A stretch of DNA of 56,553 nt from positions 1 through 56,553 of the forward strand of contig JAPPNU010000014.1 of the NCBI GenBank assembly GCA_028873695.1, written 5' to 3'. The DNA is from Gemmatimonadota bacterium (GTDB lineage: Bacteria; Latescibacterota; UBA2968; GCA-2709665). The notes below the pieces were generated by a model that saw nothing but the letters and a program-made list of their open reading frames with translations, searched no databases and was not told the origin of the DNA. Shown here one piece after another: positions 37,053 to 46,822 of this stretch (its first letter is position 1; the number at the start of each line of letters is the position of its first letter). Both the position numbers and the translations under genes were made by a program.

Positions 37053-38225
37053 CTATTTCGTCTCGATGTTCCACTTGATCAGACCCACGTCTCTCGGGCC
37101 ATACAGTCCCGGTCCGAAAGCGTCTTCGCGCTGGCGATAGCCCGTCCCGTACGCAGTCAGGATCGAACCGTCCGGGAGCACAAGTGAGGAGGTCGTATGG
37201 GGACTGGCATGCCACCCGCCGGAGCGCAGCTTGCCTTCCGGGGAGGGCGAACTCTTCCTGTTTCCCGTCCAACTGGCGAGGATATACCGGCGGTCCAGGT
37301 CCCACGAGATCCCGTTGTCGTGGCTCACAACTGCCTCGATGCCGAACCGGGGAAATCCGTCAGCGGTGTCGGAGTAGCCCAGGCGAACCACGTATGTGGC
37401 GACAATGTAGCCACACGGCAGAAGGGCCATGCTGGCGTGATGGCGCCCCCACTCGTAGAGTTGTTGGACCCCACTCCAGGTGTAGCCATCATCATTGGAG
37501 ATGGATATCCCGAAACCTTCGTAGTGGTCGAACCGGGAGTCTTTATAGGCGTCCGGAGGATCGGTCCTGCAGGTTGCCACGATGTCACCGTTCGCCGCCC
37601 GAACCGGGCAGACCTCGTTAACGCCCTCGAACTGTGGTACGTGATGCGCGCCGGTCCATGTTCGTCCCCCGTCCGTACTGAATCTGACGTAGGCCTGCGA
37701 GTCCATGGTCACCGAATCGCCCCAATAGCCCGTTTCCATCAGACGCGTCACCCTGCCCGTCCCGGGATCTCTGTCCACCAGACCCGGGTCCCATGCCATC
37801 CACATTCTCCCGCCCGGCGCCGGTTCCACGGGCACCGTGTCGCCCCACGTCTCTCCAAAATCCGAGCTGAACCATCGCGAAGGCGGATGGCAGGAATACA
37901 TCATCACCCTGCCCTCGCCCAGATAGGTCAGCGCGTGGCCGAGCCCGCAGGCGGGGTTGCCCTGCGCGTCCGTATGTACGTACCGGGGATCGCTCCACGT
38001 GGCGCCGTGGTCCCCGCTGAACAGGACCATGGCGTAGTGTACCCACGGGCTGCCGGGATAGTCGCAGCTCGCCAACATCAGCACCCGGTCCGTTTCCGGC
38101 ATATACACGATGTGCGGCACGGCCACCACGCGGTCCCAGCTCTCGGTCACGATCTGCGAGCGGGCGGGGAGTTCAGCCGGTTCTCCATCCGGATTCAGCC
38201 GGAAAACGGAGTGGTCGATCCACAT
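37053..38225 (-). CDS. Sialidase-like BNR-repeat protein
   Basis: A 390-residue six-bladed propeller protein with at least five Asp-box motifs: FSGDHGATW, FSSDFGETW, FSTDGGRTW, ISNDDGYTW and VSHDNGISW. It lacks a signal peptide. Arginine and tyrosine positions needed for sialidase chemistry are not securely aligned (candidates in AVVSHDNG and HHASMALLP regions), so it may be a hydrolase of another sialidase-fold family, for example acting on uronic acids or rhamnose, rather than a true sialidase. It follows the Gfo copy 3 gene after 140 bases that contain a palindrome and a REP element. The start has only a weak ribosome-binding site. Confidence 0.75.
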   Translation of the reverse strand: MWIDHSVFRLNPDGEPAELPARSQIVTESWDRVVAVPHIVYMPETDRVLMLASCDYPGSPWVHYAMVLFSGDHGATWSDPRYVHTDAQGNPACGLGHALTYLGEGRVMMYSCHPPSRWFSSDFGETWGDTVPVEPAPGGRMWMAWDPGLVDRDPGTGRVTRLMETGYWGDSVTMDSQAYVRFSTDGGRTWTGAHHVPQFEGVNEVCPVRAANGDIVATCRTDPPDAYKDSRFDHYEGFGISISNDDGYTWSGVQQLYEWGRHHASMALLPCGYIVATYVVRLGYSDTADGFPRFGIEAVVSHDNGISWDLDRRYILASWTGNRKSSPSPEGKLRSGGWHASPHTTSSLVLPDGSILTAYGTGYRQREDAFGPGLYGPRDVGLIKWNIETK

Positions 38226-38236
38226 GCTTTTCGCCT

Positions 38237-38324
38237 AAAGCTGACAGCTTTGTCTGAGGGTCCTGAGGAGATGCCCTCGTCGCGCCTTTGTTGGTTTTTG
38301 TAGGGGCAACCCTTGTGGTTGCCC
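38237..38324. repeat. 15-bp palindrome and REP-like element upstream of the sialidase-like gene
   Basis: AAAGCTGACAGCTTT (38237-38251) is a perfect palindrome with a central A, 11 bases before the sialidase-like start codon, a possible operator or leader hairpin. At 38304-38324, GGGCAACC, loop CTTGT and GGTTGCCC form the second copy of the element at 33842-33862. The gap carries nothing else. Confidence 0.6.
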
Positions 38325-38365
38325 GCCTGTTGGCATTGATGATGCCAATCGCAAATGCCTGTACG

Positions 38366-39358
38366 CTAAATCTCGATCCACTTCCCCGTATTGGACGAGG
38401 CAACGACCGCATCCAGGATCCGGAGCACGCGAAGACCGTCCGACACCGGGATGGGAGCACGTGCTCCCGAGTTCGCGGCCTCGACGAACGCGGCCAGTTC
38501 CCGATAGCACATCTGTTCGAGATCGTCGCCGGGAATGCGCAGGACCGTGGGATGCGCGTATTCAGGAATCACACGGCTCTCGACCGTAACAACGTCCCCC
38601 TTCCAGTCCCCCCGTACCCGTCCGCGGGTTCCGTACACGTCTACGAAATCGTATCCGACGCCGGATGCCTGGGAGACGGAAAACGTCGCGACGGCGCCGC
38701 CCTTCAGGCGCACGGTATAGGCCGACGTCTCGTCCGTCTCTCCCGAATTCCATCTCACGATTCCCGAAACCGACACGGCGGCGTCGCCTGTCATCCACAG
38801 CACCTGATCGGTCAGGTGGGAGCCCAGAAAGAGGAGCTGGCCGCCGCCTTCCGCGTATGGCCCGCCGAGCCACCCTCCCAATGGACCGCCGCCTTTTCCG
38901 GCCGCCACAAAGCTGACGTCTCCCACGGCGCCGCGATCCAGCAGGGACTTGATGAACATCCGGCTGAGCGAATAGCGCATGCAATAGCCGACCATGGCCA
39001 CCACGCCCCGGCTTTCCGCGGCGTCCACGATCTCGGCGCCTTCCGCCGCATTGAGACCCATCGGCTTCTCGATAAAGACGTGCTTCCCTGCGCCGATGGC
39101 CGACAGCGCCACGTCCTTGAGATAGCGGTGCGGGACAGCCACGACCACCGCGTCCACGCCCGCGTTTTCCGTGACTTCCTCGGCGGAATCGTGTACGGCC
39201 TCTATTCCGATGGCATCAGCCACACGTCGAGCCCTGGCTTCATCCACGTCCGCGCACGAAACCAGGCGTGCGGAATCAATCCGGGAGAAAGCCGGGGCGA
39301 GATTTCGGTGGGTCTGCCCGCCGCATCCGACCAGTCCGACGCGAAGGATATTCGACAT
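38366..39358 (-). CDS. Gfo/Idh/MocA family oxidoreductase, copy 3
   Basis: A 330-residue oxidoreductase starting MSNILRVGLVGCGGQTHRNL (Rossmann GxGxxxH variant), with AGGAG 7 bases upstream. It has the canonical EKP motif (HVFIEKPMGLNAAEG), the catalytic lysine, and the substrate domain with GGGQLLFLGSHLTDQVLWMT, whose histidine matches the conserved acid/base position. Of the three copies this one keeps the classic active site. It follows giant lyase 2 after 76 bases and is probably the sixth gene of the right-hand transcript. Role: NAD(P)-linked oxidation of a monosaccharide product; which sugar is not readable. Confidence 0.9.
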   Translation of the reverse strand: MSNILRVGLVGCGGQTHRNLAPAFSRIDSARLVSCADVDEARARRVADAIGIEAVHDSAEEVTENAGVDAVVVAVPHRYLKDVALSAIGAGKHVFIEKPMGLNAAEGAEIVDAAESRGVVAMVGYCMRYSLSRMFIKSLLDRGAVGDVSFVAAGKGGGPLGGWLGGPYAEGGGQLLFLGSHLTDQVLWMTGDAAVSVSGIVRWNSGETDETSAYTVRLKGGAVATFSVSQASGVGYDFVDVYGTRGRVRGDWKGDVVTVESRVIPEYAHPTVLRIPGDDLEQMCYRELAAFVEAANSGARAPIPVSDGLRVLRILDAVVASSNTGKWIEI

Positions 39359-39434
39359 AAGGATCTCCTGAAGAAGGCGTATTCCAGGGCTATATGTTTA
39401 CAGCCGGTCCAAAACGTCGCGAAGATCGCCGCAA

Positions 39435-42400
39435 TCACAGACCCAGCATCGATAACGTCCCGTCCGAACATCCGAGCAGAAGGCGGCCGCCCTCGTGCGG
39501 CGTCAGCGCGTGAGTCTTCGTGTTGGAACGGTGAAGGCCGAGGGTCCGTCCCTCCGCGTCCAGGATCCATACGCTCCCGTCTTCACAGCCGGCGACGATC
39601 TCCGGCGTGCCGTCCTGATTCACGTCCGTGGCAACCAGCCGCCGTACCGGGGCCTCCAGGTTTCGCCGCCATCGCTCGACGCCGTTTTCATCGAACAGGT
39701 AGAGGTAGAAACAATCCGAACCGGCTGCCACCTCAGGCTTCCCGTCGCCGTCCAGGTCCACCGCGGCGACCGCGTGTACCTCTTCGCCTACGTCCCGTGT
39801 CCACACGGGCGCCAGGGACTGACCTTCCAGCCTCAGCGCGTGGACTCTCGATCGGGTCGTGCCGCATGCGATCAGATTGTCGCCGTTCTCGTATAGGTAC
39901 ACGTCGCATCCGGGCAGCATCGACGGCCACCCGTCCAGCCCGTTTTCCGCGATTGCATTTCCATCCGCGTCCAGCACATAGCAGGTGCCGCCACACGAAA
40001 TCCTGCCGGGCCCCCCGATTACCTCGGGCAGCCCGTCGCCGTCCACGTCCGCCAGGCAGAACGGGTCGAAGATCCCGTAGATGAAGAAATTCCATCGCTT
40101 GTTGCCGTCCGCGTCGAAACAGTGGAGTTGCCGGTCGGTGACCGCCGCGAGGATATCCGGCCGCCCCGTGCCGCGAAGATCCGCCGCCTTGACCAGTTCG
40201 ACGGATGAATTGCGGGTATACCACGCCCATCCTCCGCGGAAAATCTCGAACGTGTGGGACCACTTCACGTCGCCTTTGTCATCCAGATAGTAGAGGCATC
40301 GGTCATTGGCGCCGGCCGCCACCGGAGCGCGGTCGTCCCCGTCCCGCCCCGCCGCGCACACGGACAGCACCGCGTCACCGGCCTGAAACGTCCAATCCGT
40401 TTCTCCATCCCGGGACAGCGCGACCACCCGCCCGTCCTGTGTACCCAGAATCGAGCCACTACCCCGCGGCGCCGCGCACCGTACCGCGGAACCGAAGTCA
40501 TGTGACCATGCGGGACGCAGGGACGGCGCCGAACCCTTGTGGATGGCCGATCCGCCACCGGGACGCCATTCGGGAAGTCTCCACAGCGCAGTCGGCACAC
40601 CTTCGCCGGACGCCAGGTCCAACTCGACGGTCACCGGCGCGTCGCTCTCGAAAAGCGTTGCGTCACCGCGCAACAACGTGCCTCCGAGCACGGCGAACCA
40701 CCCCTCTCCGATCGCGTACACGTCCGCACTTCCCGAAATCGGGCCAACCGCGAACGAACCATCCGCGCCGCCGGTCCCGACGAGCATTCGCCCCTCCGAT
40801 CCTTCGATCAGGACCGCGGTCTCTCCGACGCGCCGCATCCGTACGTCCAGCGGTTTCGCATCATTTGTCGCGTAGAACAGATTGATGAACGTGTGCCGGT
40901 CGCCCGCGGCCATCTCACGGCTGACGGATTGGCGCAGGATATTGACGAAATCATCCGAAAACGGATAATCTTTCCACCAATGCCCGAACGCCTCCCAGTC
41001 CCGCTCCATCGTAACCCGGTCGCCGCCCGTACCCTCCAGGATGAACCGGTCCTCCCGCCCGCTGTCCGGGTCGCGCTGCAGGGTCTCCAGTCGACCCCCG
41101 TCCAGCACGGGCGTCCCCAGCGTCCGCCAGTTGCATTCCAGCGCGAACGTCCCGGGCTCCGTGGCCTTGATCTCATCGATGACCACGAAGAATCGGCCCT
41201 TGAGCCAGACGACGTTCCTTGTCCATCGCGCTCCCCATTCCCCATCCATCGAGGTCCGGCTCACGCCCGTCCGGTCCAGGTCCGCCACGCCGTCAAGGCG
41301 GCACAGGGCGGGCACCTTCCAGGGCTCCCCGTTCCGGACAGCCGTCACCCCGTTGTGATGTTTCAGGGTGGGCCCTTCCGTGTAGGAGGCATCCACGAGA
41401 AAGACGCGGTCGCTCGCCGAAAACTCCACGATGGTGTTTCCGTCGTCGTGCCCGTGGTTGCCGTATGAGATCCCGTGGATCATCAGGTACTGATCGTCCC
41501 GGTCGAACCCCTCGCGAAAACAGACCGTGTCGAAAGCCTCGTCGCGCGGCAGATTGAGAGGCTTCACCTCGGACGGCCGCGCCTTCGGGTCGGTGGCGAA
41601 GTCGTAGAAGCCGTCCGCGACCTCCAGCACCCGCACGCCCGCCATTTCCGATGGCGTTTCGGGCTCCAGACCGTCGCCGTAGTATTTCTCGAATCCATGG
41701 ATGAGCGACACCCGGTCCGAATGCGAGCGAATCAGGAACTCCGCTCGTCCGTCCCGCAGCACGTGCCCCGCCTTGGCCAGGAAACTCGCCGGCGGCGGCA
41801 CCTGGCATCCACCGGAATCGCCGAAGGGCGGCATGGCTCCCCGGTTGTTGCAGTACATCACCGCCTGGTCCAGCGACCGCCGGCAGTTGCCGTTCTCAAT
41901 GTATGTCTCGTCCCCGCTGGCCAGCGTATAGGTGAGGAGATGGTCCAGGGTCGTCCACTGGTAGGCATTCGCGTCCTCGGTGGGCTTGAACGATGCCGCC
42001 TGACCCTGAAACAGGTCCGCCGACGCCGCCTGCCACTCCCTTGCCTCCGGCATCCTGTAATGCGTGGCGAAGTATCGACCGGCGAACCAGGACGAAAGAC
42101 CCACCAGCGTCTGGTGGTTCTGGCGCACCATCCTGTGACCCACGCCTTCACGGAAAAACCTGTTGTACGCGCCTTCGTGCGAATCCATCAGCCACAGCAG
42201 ATAGCGGGTGATCCGCAGGCGGTCCTCATCGGAAAAAACCGGACTCTCCTCGATCAGGTCCCAGATCACCGCCAGCCACCATACGTTGAAGTGCGCCATC
42301 ACGCCGTGCTCGCCCATTTTCAGGTGCGCGTCCACCGCTTCGCGCAATGCCTTCGCGTGGACCTCGAAACCCGTCCGGTGATACGCGAACCCCTGCCTTC

Positions 42401-43031
42401 CCGCCTCCGTAACCATCCCGTGGCCCGCCCCGGCTTTCGAAGCATGCGGCTGGCTGACCTGCCGGTTGTAGTCCTCCCGCCGCTCGTCGAGCCAGCCGTC
42501 CGGCGGATGTTCGACTGATTTGAAAGCCGGACCCGGTTCGACGTCCATCAGCCATCCGAAACTCAAACGCGTGTCCGTGCCGACTCCCTTCAGAAACCGC
42601 GACGCCGCGCGGTCCAGTCCGGCTTCGTCGCTGACTCCCAACAAGACCGCGTTCCTTCCGTTTCCCAGCAGGTTGTGAAGCGTCCGCAGCGCGTACCCTC
42701 CCGCGCCGGGATAGCAAAGGTCTTCAATGGACCACCACTGGTAATACAGCCAGCGGATAAAGGGATTGTCGGCCATATTTCCCAGTGCGACCACGTGCGT
42801 ATCGAGAAGTGCCTTTGCAGCCGACACCTCATTTGCACGGACGACCGGCAGACGGGCGCCAGTGGTCTCTTCGATCCGTTCGACGATCCGGTCTGCCAGA
42901 TGTTGTTGAGACGCGCCGTCCCCGATGACGATCTTCCCTCCGGGCTGGCCGCCGGCCGCCAGTACCGTCTCCAGGTGCATGTCCTTCAATTTGTCGATTT
43001 TCAGGCCAACCGACCCTCGATTCGCGTCCAT
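39435..43031 (-). CDS. Giant lyase 2: GH67-N-like + heparinase-like lyase + FG-GAP propeller
   Basis: A 1198-residue paralogue of giant lyases 1 and 3. The start at 43031 is set by AGGAGG just upstream; the in-frame extension to 43124 overlaps the preceding gene. N-terminal domain: KIDKLKDMHLETVLAAGGQP, then GGYALRTLHNLLGNGRNAVL. Toroid: VRQNHQTLVGLSSWFAGRYF near residue 307. Beta-sandwich: YGNHGHDDGNTIVEF near residue 528, the best-preserved H-x-H-D-D-G lyase signature of the three. The C-terminal propeller (about 845-1185) has loops DVDGDG, DLDGDG and DVNQDG. No signal peptide. It follows giant lyase 3 by 22 bases. Expected to be the catalytically competent one of the adjacent pair. Confidence 0.78.
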   Translation of the reverse strand: MDANRGSVGLKIDKLKDMHLETVLAAGGQPGGKIVIGDGASQQHLADRIVERIEETTGARLPVVRANEVSAAKALLDTHVVALGNMADNPFIRWLYYQWWSIEDLCYPGAGGYALRTLHNLLGNGRNAVLLGVSDEAGLDRAASRFLKGVGTDTRLSFGWLMDVEPGPAFKSVEHPPDGWLDERREDYNRQVSQPHASKAGAGHGMVTEAGRQGFAYHRTGFEVHAKALREAVDAHLKMGEHGVMAHFNVWWLAVIWDLIEESPVFSDEDRLRITRYLLWLMDSHEGAYNRFFREGVGHRMVRQNHQTLVGLSSWFAGRYFATHYRMPEAREWQAASADLFQGQAASFKPTEDANAYQWTTLDHLLTYTLASGDETYIENGNCRRSLDQAVMYCNNRGAMPPFGDSGGCQVPPPASFLAKAGHVLRDGRAEFLIRSHSDRVSLIHGFEKYYGDGLEPETPSEMAGVRVLEVADGFYDFATDPKARPSEVKPLNLPRDEAFDTVCFREGFDRDDQYLMIHGISYGNHGHDDGNTIVEFSASDRVFLVDASYTEGPTLKHHNGVTAVRNGEPWKVPALCRLDGVADLDRTGVSRTSMDGEWGARWTRNVVWLKGRFFVVIDEIKATEPGTFALECNWRTLGTPVLDGGRLETLQRDPDSGREDRFILEGTGGDRVTMERDWEAFGHWWKDYPFSDDFVNILRQSVSREMAAGDRHTFINLFYATNDAKPLDVRMRRVGETAVLIEGSEGRMLVGTGGADGSFAVGPISGSADVYAIGEGWFAVLGGTLLRGDATLFESDAPVTVELDLASGEGVPTALWRLPEWRPGGGSAIHKGSAPSLRPAWSHDFGSAVRCAAPRGSGSILGTQDGRVVALSRDGETDWTFQAGDAVLSVCAAGRDGDDRAPVAAGANDRCLYYLDDKGDVKWSHTFEIFRGGWAWYTRNSSVELVKAADLRGTGRPDILAAVTDRQLHCFDADGNKRWNFFIYGIFDPFCLADVDGDGLPEVIGGPGRISCGGTCYVLDADGNAIAENGLDGWPSMLPGCDVYLYENGDNLIACGTTRSRVHALRLEGQSLAPVWTRDVGEEVHAVAAVDLDGDGKPEVAAGSDCFYLYLFDENGVERWRRNLEAPVRRLVATDVNQDGTPEIVAGCEDGSVWILDAEGRTLGLHRSNTKTHALTPHEGGRLLLGCSDGTLSMLGL

Positions 43032-43053
43032 TTTTCCTCCTGGCGCTTCCGGC

Positions 43054-46000
43054 TTACCGGCCGTCGTCCACGCGCCACCCGCTGACCTGTCCCTCATCCG
43101 TGGCCACGACAACAGTTCCGTCAAATGTTTCGATGCAGGTCGGCCTCCCGGTCAATCTGCCCGATCGGACGACCTCTCCCACGCCATCCAGGACGACCAG
43201 GGTCCCGTCTTCGCACCCCGCCACCACCCTCGCGCCGCTCTCGGCCCTAACTGCCGCCATTACCGCCGGCGGTGACGGCAGCCGCCTCGACCACACCTTC
43301 TCACACCGGTGATCGAGGGCGAGAATCAGCCCGCCCGACAACGCAGCGAGGAGCTCCTTCCTTCCGTCGCCATCCAGGTCGAAAACGTCGAAGTCCCGCA
43401 CGTTGTCCGCGGGAATACGCTGCCCCGGGCCCAGATGCACGTTGTGCAGGGCGCGCCCGTCCTCCGTCCAGACCGTCACCCGGTTCCAGGTCCCGTTGAT
43501 CTCGCTGACCACTTCCTTTTTGCCGTCTCCGTCAAGGTCTTCATGAAAAATGTGCTTGCGGCTCATGCAAGCCCACCCGCCGATATCGGTATGGCCGTCC
43601 GGCACGTCCCGGAAGGCGCGCTGCTTCGGGTCCAGTTCCAGGTTGTTCACCACGGCCATCGCGTGGGAATCCGTGGGCTGCCTTGCAATCAGCAGATCGA
43701 TGTTGCCCTCGGGCCCGTCGATCAGGGCGAACCTGGAACCCGGCCCCCAGAATACAGGAAGCCGTTTCACCAGATTACCGTCCTCATCCAGTATCTCCAG
43801 CGTACAGGCGCTGCCCACGAATGCCTGGCTCCTGCCGTCAAGGAAGATGCCGGAATGGAGCCCGTGAACGCCGGCATGTCCTGGCGCCGTCTTGAACCAG
43901 TAGGGTTTCGCGGCCCTGAACACGGCGGGGTCTTCCTCCGAGACGAAGACCCATCTCCGGTCGCCCGAAACCGGATCGTACGCGATGACCTTTTCGTCCT
44001 CGCACCCGGCCAGAAGGAGGCCGTGCTCCCCCCACCAGTGGAGGAGACGGATGGGACCGTCCGCCGGCAGGGTCCGGAGCCCATCTCCTTCACGCGACAA
44101 CACGTGGACGTTCCGGTCATCGGCCGCACAGATAAGCGTGTTTCCGCCGGAATCCGCGGTGACCATGTCCACCACCCCGCCACCCACCGGGGAAGCGAAA
44201 ACCGGCGATATGGACGGGACATCCGGCATTGCGGGCGATGGCGCGGCCGCGGATTGCCGTCTGGCATCCCGGCCCTGCTCCAGAAGGCCCGAGAGCCGCG
44301 CCGTCACCCTTTCAAGCGCGGCCGCATCGGGTGCCGCGCCGGTAATCGAATGTCTCCCGGCGGGAATTCGGACGGTCGCCGTCCCCGGTCCATCCGCCTC
44401 GTACTCCGGTTCGCTTCCACCAACGCGAACGTCGTGTGGGTCTGAAACACGCAACCTGACCTCGGTCTCTTCATCCGCGACCACCTCCAGCGCGCCACGG
44501 TGAAAGTCCCAGTCGACCTGAACCGGCGCGCTTGCGCGGAACAGCGAGGCGCCCAGCTCAGCCGCGGTCAGGTTGACGCCGTGCAGATGGTCTCCGGCCA
44601 GCACGACCAGGTCGCCGTTCAGACCCTCGTATTCCCCCGCTGCCGCCACGCCAGGCTCCGGGAGCGCCAGTGCCGCTGCGTTTTCGGCCAGCCGCGCGCA
44701 CGCCGTCCCGTCTCCTGAAAGCAGCGAAAACCAGCATCCCCCGCCTCCCTGCTCCACCGCCCCCCGCCACAGCATGCGGGCCTGGCCTTCCGCAACGGCG
44801 GTCTCTACCGGATCGGACATACAAACCTGAGCGATATCCCGGATGCGCGCGGCGCCGCCACCAGGCAATGCCGCCCACGCGCCTTTCCCCTGCCAGAGGA
44901 ACTCCACCTCCAGTTCCTCGCTGTCCGCCCGGAACGTCAGACGGTCCACAAAAAGCGCGTACCGGCCTGCGCGCTGCGCCAGCGTCCTGTGCCAACTGCA
45001 GAACGCCGCCCTCGGCACCTCTGCCGCGACCACGGCCGTCCCCCCGACCACGTCCCGGTACTTCAGCGCGGAATCCATCGCCACCACCGGCTCCACCGTC
45101 CCTTCGGAGCGGGTCAGCACCTGGTTCAGATAGCCTTCCAGCAGCGTTTCTCCATCCAGCCGCAGTTCCAGGACGACAAAGGTGTGATACGCGTTTCGGG
45201 ACGCGCCGTTCATCCCCTTCACCAGGATGAAATCGCCGGTTGAGTCGGCGGCGCTCCGAAAACTGCCGAACAGAAAGGAGTCCGCCAGCGGCAGCCCGCT
45301 CTGACGCTCCCGCCACAGCGGCTCGGGGATGGGGTGGATGGACCACTGGTTCACCATGTCCGTGGGCAGGCGGGGCTCGATATCGGCTTCCGGCCAGAAC
45401 GACTGCCCCAGCCGGAAGACGTCCACGTCCATCCCGGTTCGCCGCAGGTATTCACGGTAGCGGCCGTCACCCGTCAGATAGGCGGCCTTGTTGAGAAACC
45501 CGATGGACGCGGAGTTCAGGGCCCAGTCGGGTTCGCGCCCCGAGGCGAGGATCTCCTGCCCGCGAAGCAGGGTGGCCATCACGCCGTTTTCAATGGGCTT
45601 CCGGTCGCCCGTAAGCAGCATATAGCTCAGAACGGGGGCCATTCCCGTATTGTACCAGAACAGATTGTCGTGTTCCCCGTCCACCCAGGCGTGGTGATGC
45701 AGCGATTCGAAATGCCACCTGGCCGCCGCCATGGACTGTTCCCAGAGTGCGCCCGGGTAATAGGTCTGGAAGTAACGTCCAAGACAATACAGCGAAATCG
45801 CGGACCACTGCCCGTGCCGCGACCCCACGCTGCGCGGGGGATCTCCGAACCCACTCGTGCCGCGTTGCACGTTTTCAACGACCTGCCGCCGGGCGCCCTG
45901 GTCCTGCGCGTGCCCGAACTGTGCGGCGAAGGCGTTGGTCACACGCAGGCGTTCATCGTCGGTAAACACAGGGCTTTCTTCTATCAGATCCCAGTAAAGG

Positions 46001-46770
46001 ATCATCATGTGCGCGTTATAGTGGTAGGGTCCGCTCAGCGGCTCGTCCTTGTTCTCGATCCGCTCTCCGTCGATTTCCGTAATCTCCGCCATCGCACGGT
46101 CGTCCGGGAAGGCCAGACGGATGGCTTCCCGAGCGTGAAAGGCGTCTCCGGTCATATAGTACATCGCCATGCGCTTGCTGATACTGTTCCAGCCGAAATA
46201 CCCCACCGAACCGTACCCGGCGGACGCCTCCCAGGTCTCGAATTCCCGGATGTCATCGGGTACCTGGATCCCCCGCCCCAGTTCGATCTCCATCAGCCGG
46301 CCCAACGTAAGCCCGCCTTCCCCGGTCGTCGCGTCCAACACCTTCCCCGCCAGCACGTCGGCCGCCGCTTCCACCCCCTCCACGTCGCTGCCCCCCGCAG
46401 AGATCACATTGCGCCCGTTGCCGAACGGATTGTGAAGCGACCGGACCTCGTGCCCGCCCGGGCCCGGATAGCGCAGGTCGAGCAGCGTGTAATACAGGTT
46501 GTAGAGCGATTCTATGGTCCGATTGCTGGACCGGTTGCCCAGCACGATCAGATGTCCGGAGATGGGCACGGCGCCGGCCGCGGACGTGTCATCGTCAACG
46601 GGTACGAGTACTCCGGTCTTCGCCTGAATCGCCGCCTGGACGCGATTCGCGGCCCCGGCGTGACGCCCGTCCTCCGGAACCACGATCGTTGCGTTCGGCC
46701 GGCCGTTCCGGACCAGTTCCGTATCGAGATTCAGGTCCTTCAGCTCCGTGTACACAGGTGGTATTCGCAT
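43054..46770 (-). CDS. Giant lyase 3: same architecture, degenerate lyase signature
   Basis: A 1238-residue paralogue starting MRIPPVYTELKDLNLDTELV, with GGAGGG 9 bases upstream of the ATG. The N-terminal domain is clear (ATIVVPEDGRHAGAANRVQA; HEVRSLHNPFGNGRNVISAG), as is the toroid (SRHGQWSAISLYCLGRYFQT near residue 320, where N-H of the paralogues is R-H). At the position of the H-x-H-D-D-G signature it reads ASRNAYHTFVVLELRLDG, so the expected histidine and acidic residues are absent. The propeller keeps two DLDGDG loops. It may be a binding or regulatory partner of giant lyase 2, or use other residues. No signal peptide. It follows the DUF6785 gene by 52 bases. Confidence 0.75.
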   Translation of the reverse strand: MRIPPVYTELKDLNLDTELVRNGRPNATIVVPEDGRHAGAANRVQAAIQAKTGVLVPVDDDTSAAGAVPISGHLIVLGNRSSNRTIESLYNLYYTLLDLRYPGPGGHEVRSLHNPFGNGRNVISAGGSDVEGVEAAADVLAGKVLDATTGEGGLTLGRLMEIELGRGIQVPDDIREFETWEASAGYGSVGYFGWNSISKRMAMYYMTGDAFHAREAIRLAFPDDRAMAEITEIDGERIENKDEPLSGPYHYNAHMMILYWDLIEESPVFTDDERLRVTNAFAAQFGHAQDQGARRQVVENVQRGTSGFGDPPRSVGSRHGQWSAISLYCLGRYFQTYYPGALWEQSMAAARWHFESLHHHAWVDGEHDNLFWYNTGMAPVLSYMLLTGDRKPIENGVMATLLRGQEILASGREPDWALNSASIGFLNKAAYLTGDGRYREYLRRTGMDVDVFRLGQSFWPEADIEPRLPTDMVNQWSIHPIPEPLWRERQSGLPLADSFLFGSFRSAADSTGDFILVKGMNGASRNAYHTFVVLELRLDGETLLEGYLNQVLTRSEGTVEPVVAMDSALKYRDVVGGTAVVAAEVPRAAFCSWHRTLAQRAGRYALFVDRLTFRADSEELEVEFLWQGKGAWAALPGGGAARIRDIAQVCMSDPVETAVAEGQARMLWRGAVEQGGGGCWFSLLSGDGTACARLAENAAALALPEPGVAAAGEYEGLNGDLVVLAGDHLHGVNLTAAELGASLFRASAPVQVDWDFHRGALEVVADEETEVRLRVSDPHDVRVGGSEPEYEADGPGTATVRIPAGRHSITGAAPDAAALERVTARLSGLLEQGRDARRQSAAAPSPAMPDVPSISPVFASPVGGGVVDMVTADSGGNTLICAADDRNVHVLSREGDGLRTLPADGPIRLLHWWGEHGLLLAGCEDEKVIAYDPVSGDRRWVFVSEEDPAVFRAAKPYWFKTAPGHAGVHGLHSGIFLDGRSQAFVGSACTLEILDEDGNLVKRLPVFWGPGSRFALIDGPEGNIDLLIARQPTDSHAMAVVNNLELDPKQRAFRDVPDGHTDIGGWACMSRKHIFHEDLDGDGKKEVVSEINGTWNRVTVWTEDGRALHNVHLGPGQRIPADNVRDFDVFDLDGDGRKELLAALSGGLILALDHRCEKVWSRRLPSPPAVMAAVRAESGARVVAGCEDGTLVVLDGVGEVVRSGRLTGRPTCIETFDGTVVVATDEGQVSGWRVDDGR

Positions 46771-46822
46771 CGGATCATTCCCTCCAATACAGGCGACGAT
46801 CACTTCGCGCCTGGTTCCCGGA

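Noticed and set aside
36976..37305. N-terminal extension of PhyH copy 3 by 110 codons
   Set aside because: The extension overlaps the sialidase-like gene, looks non-proteinaceous, and a proper ribosome-binding site precedes the internal ATG at 36975.
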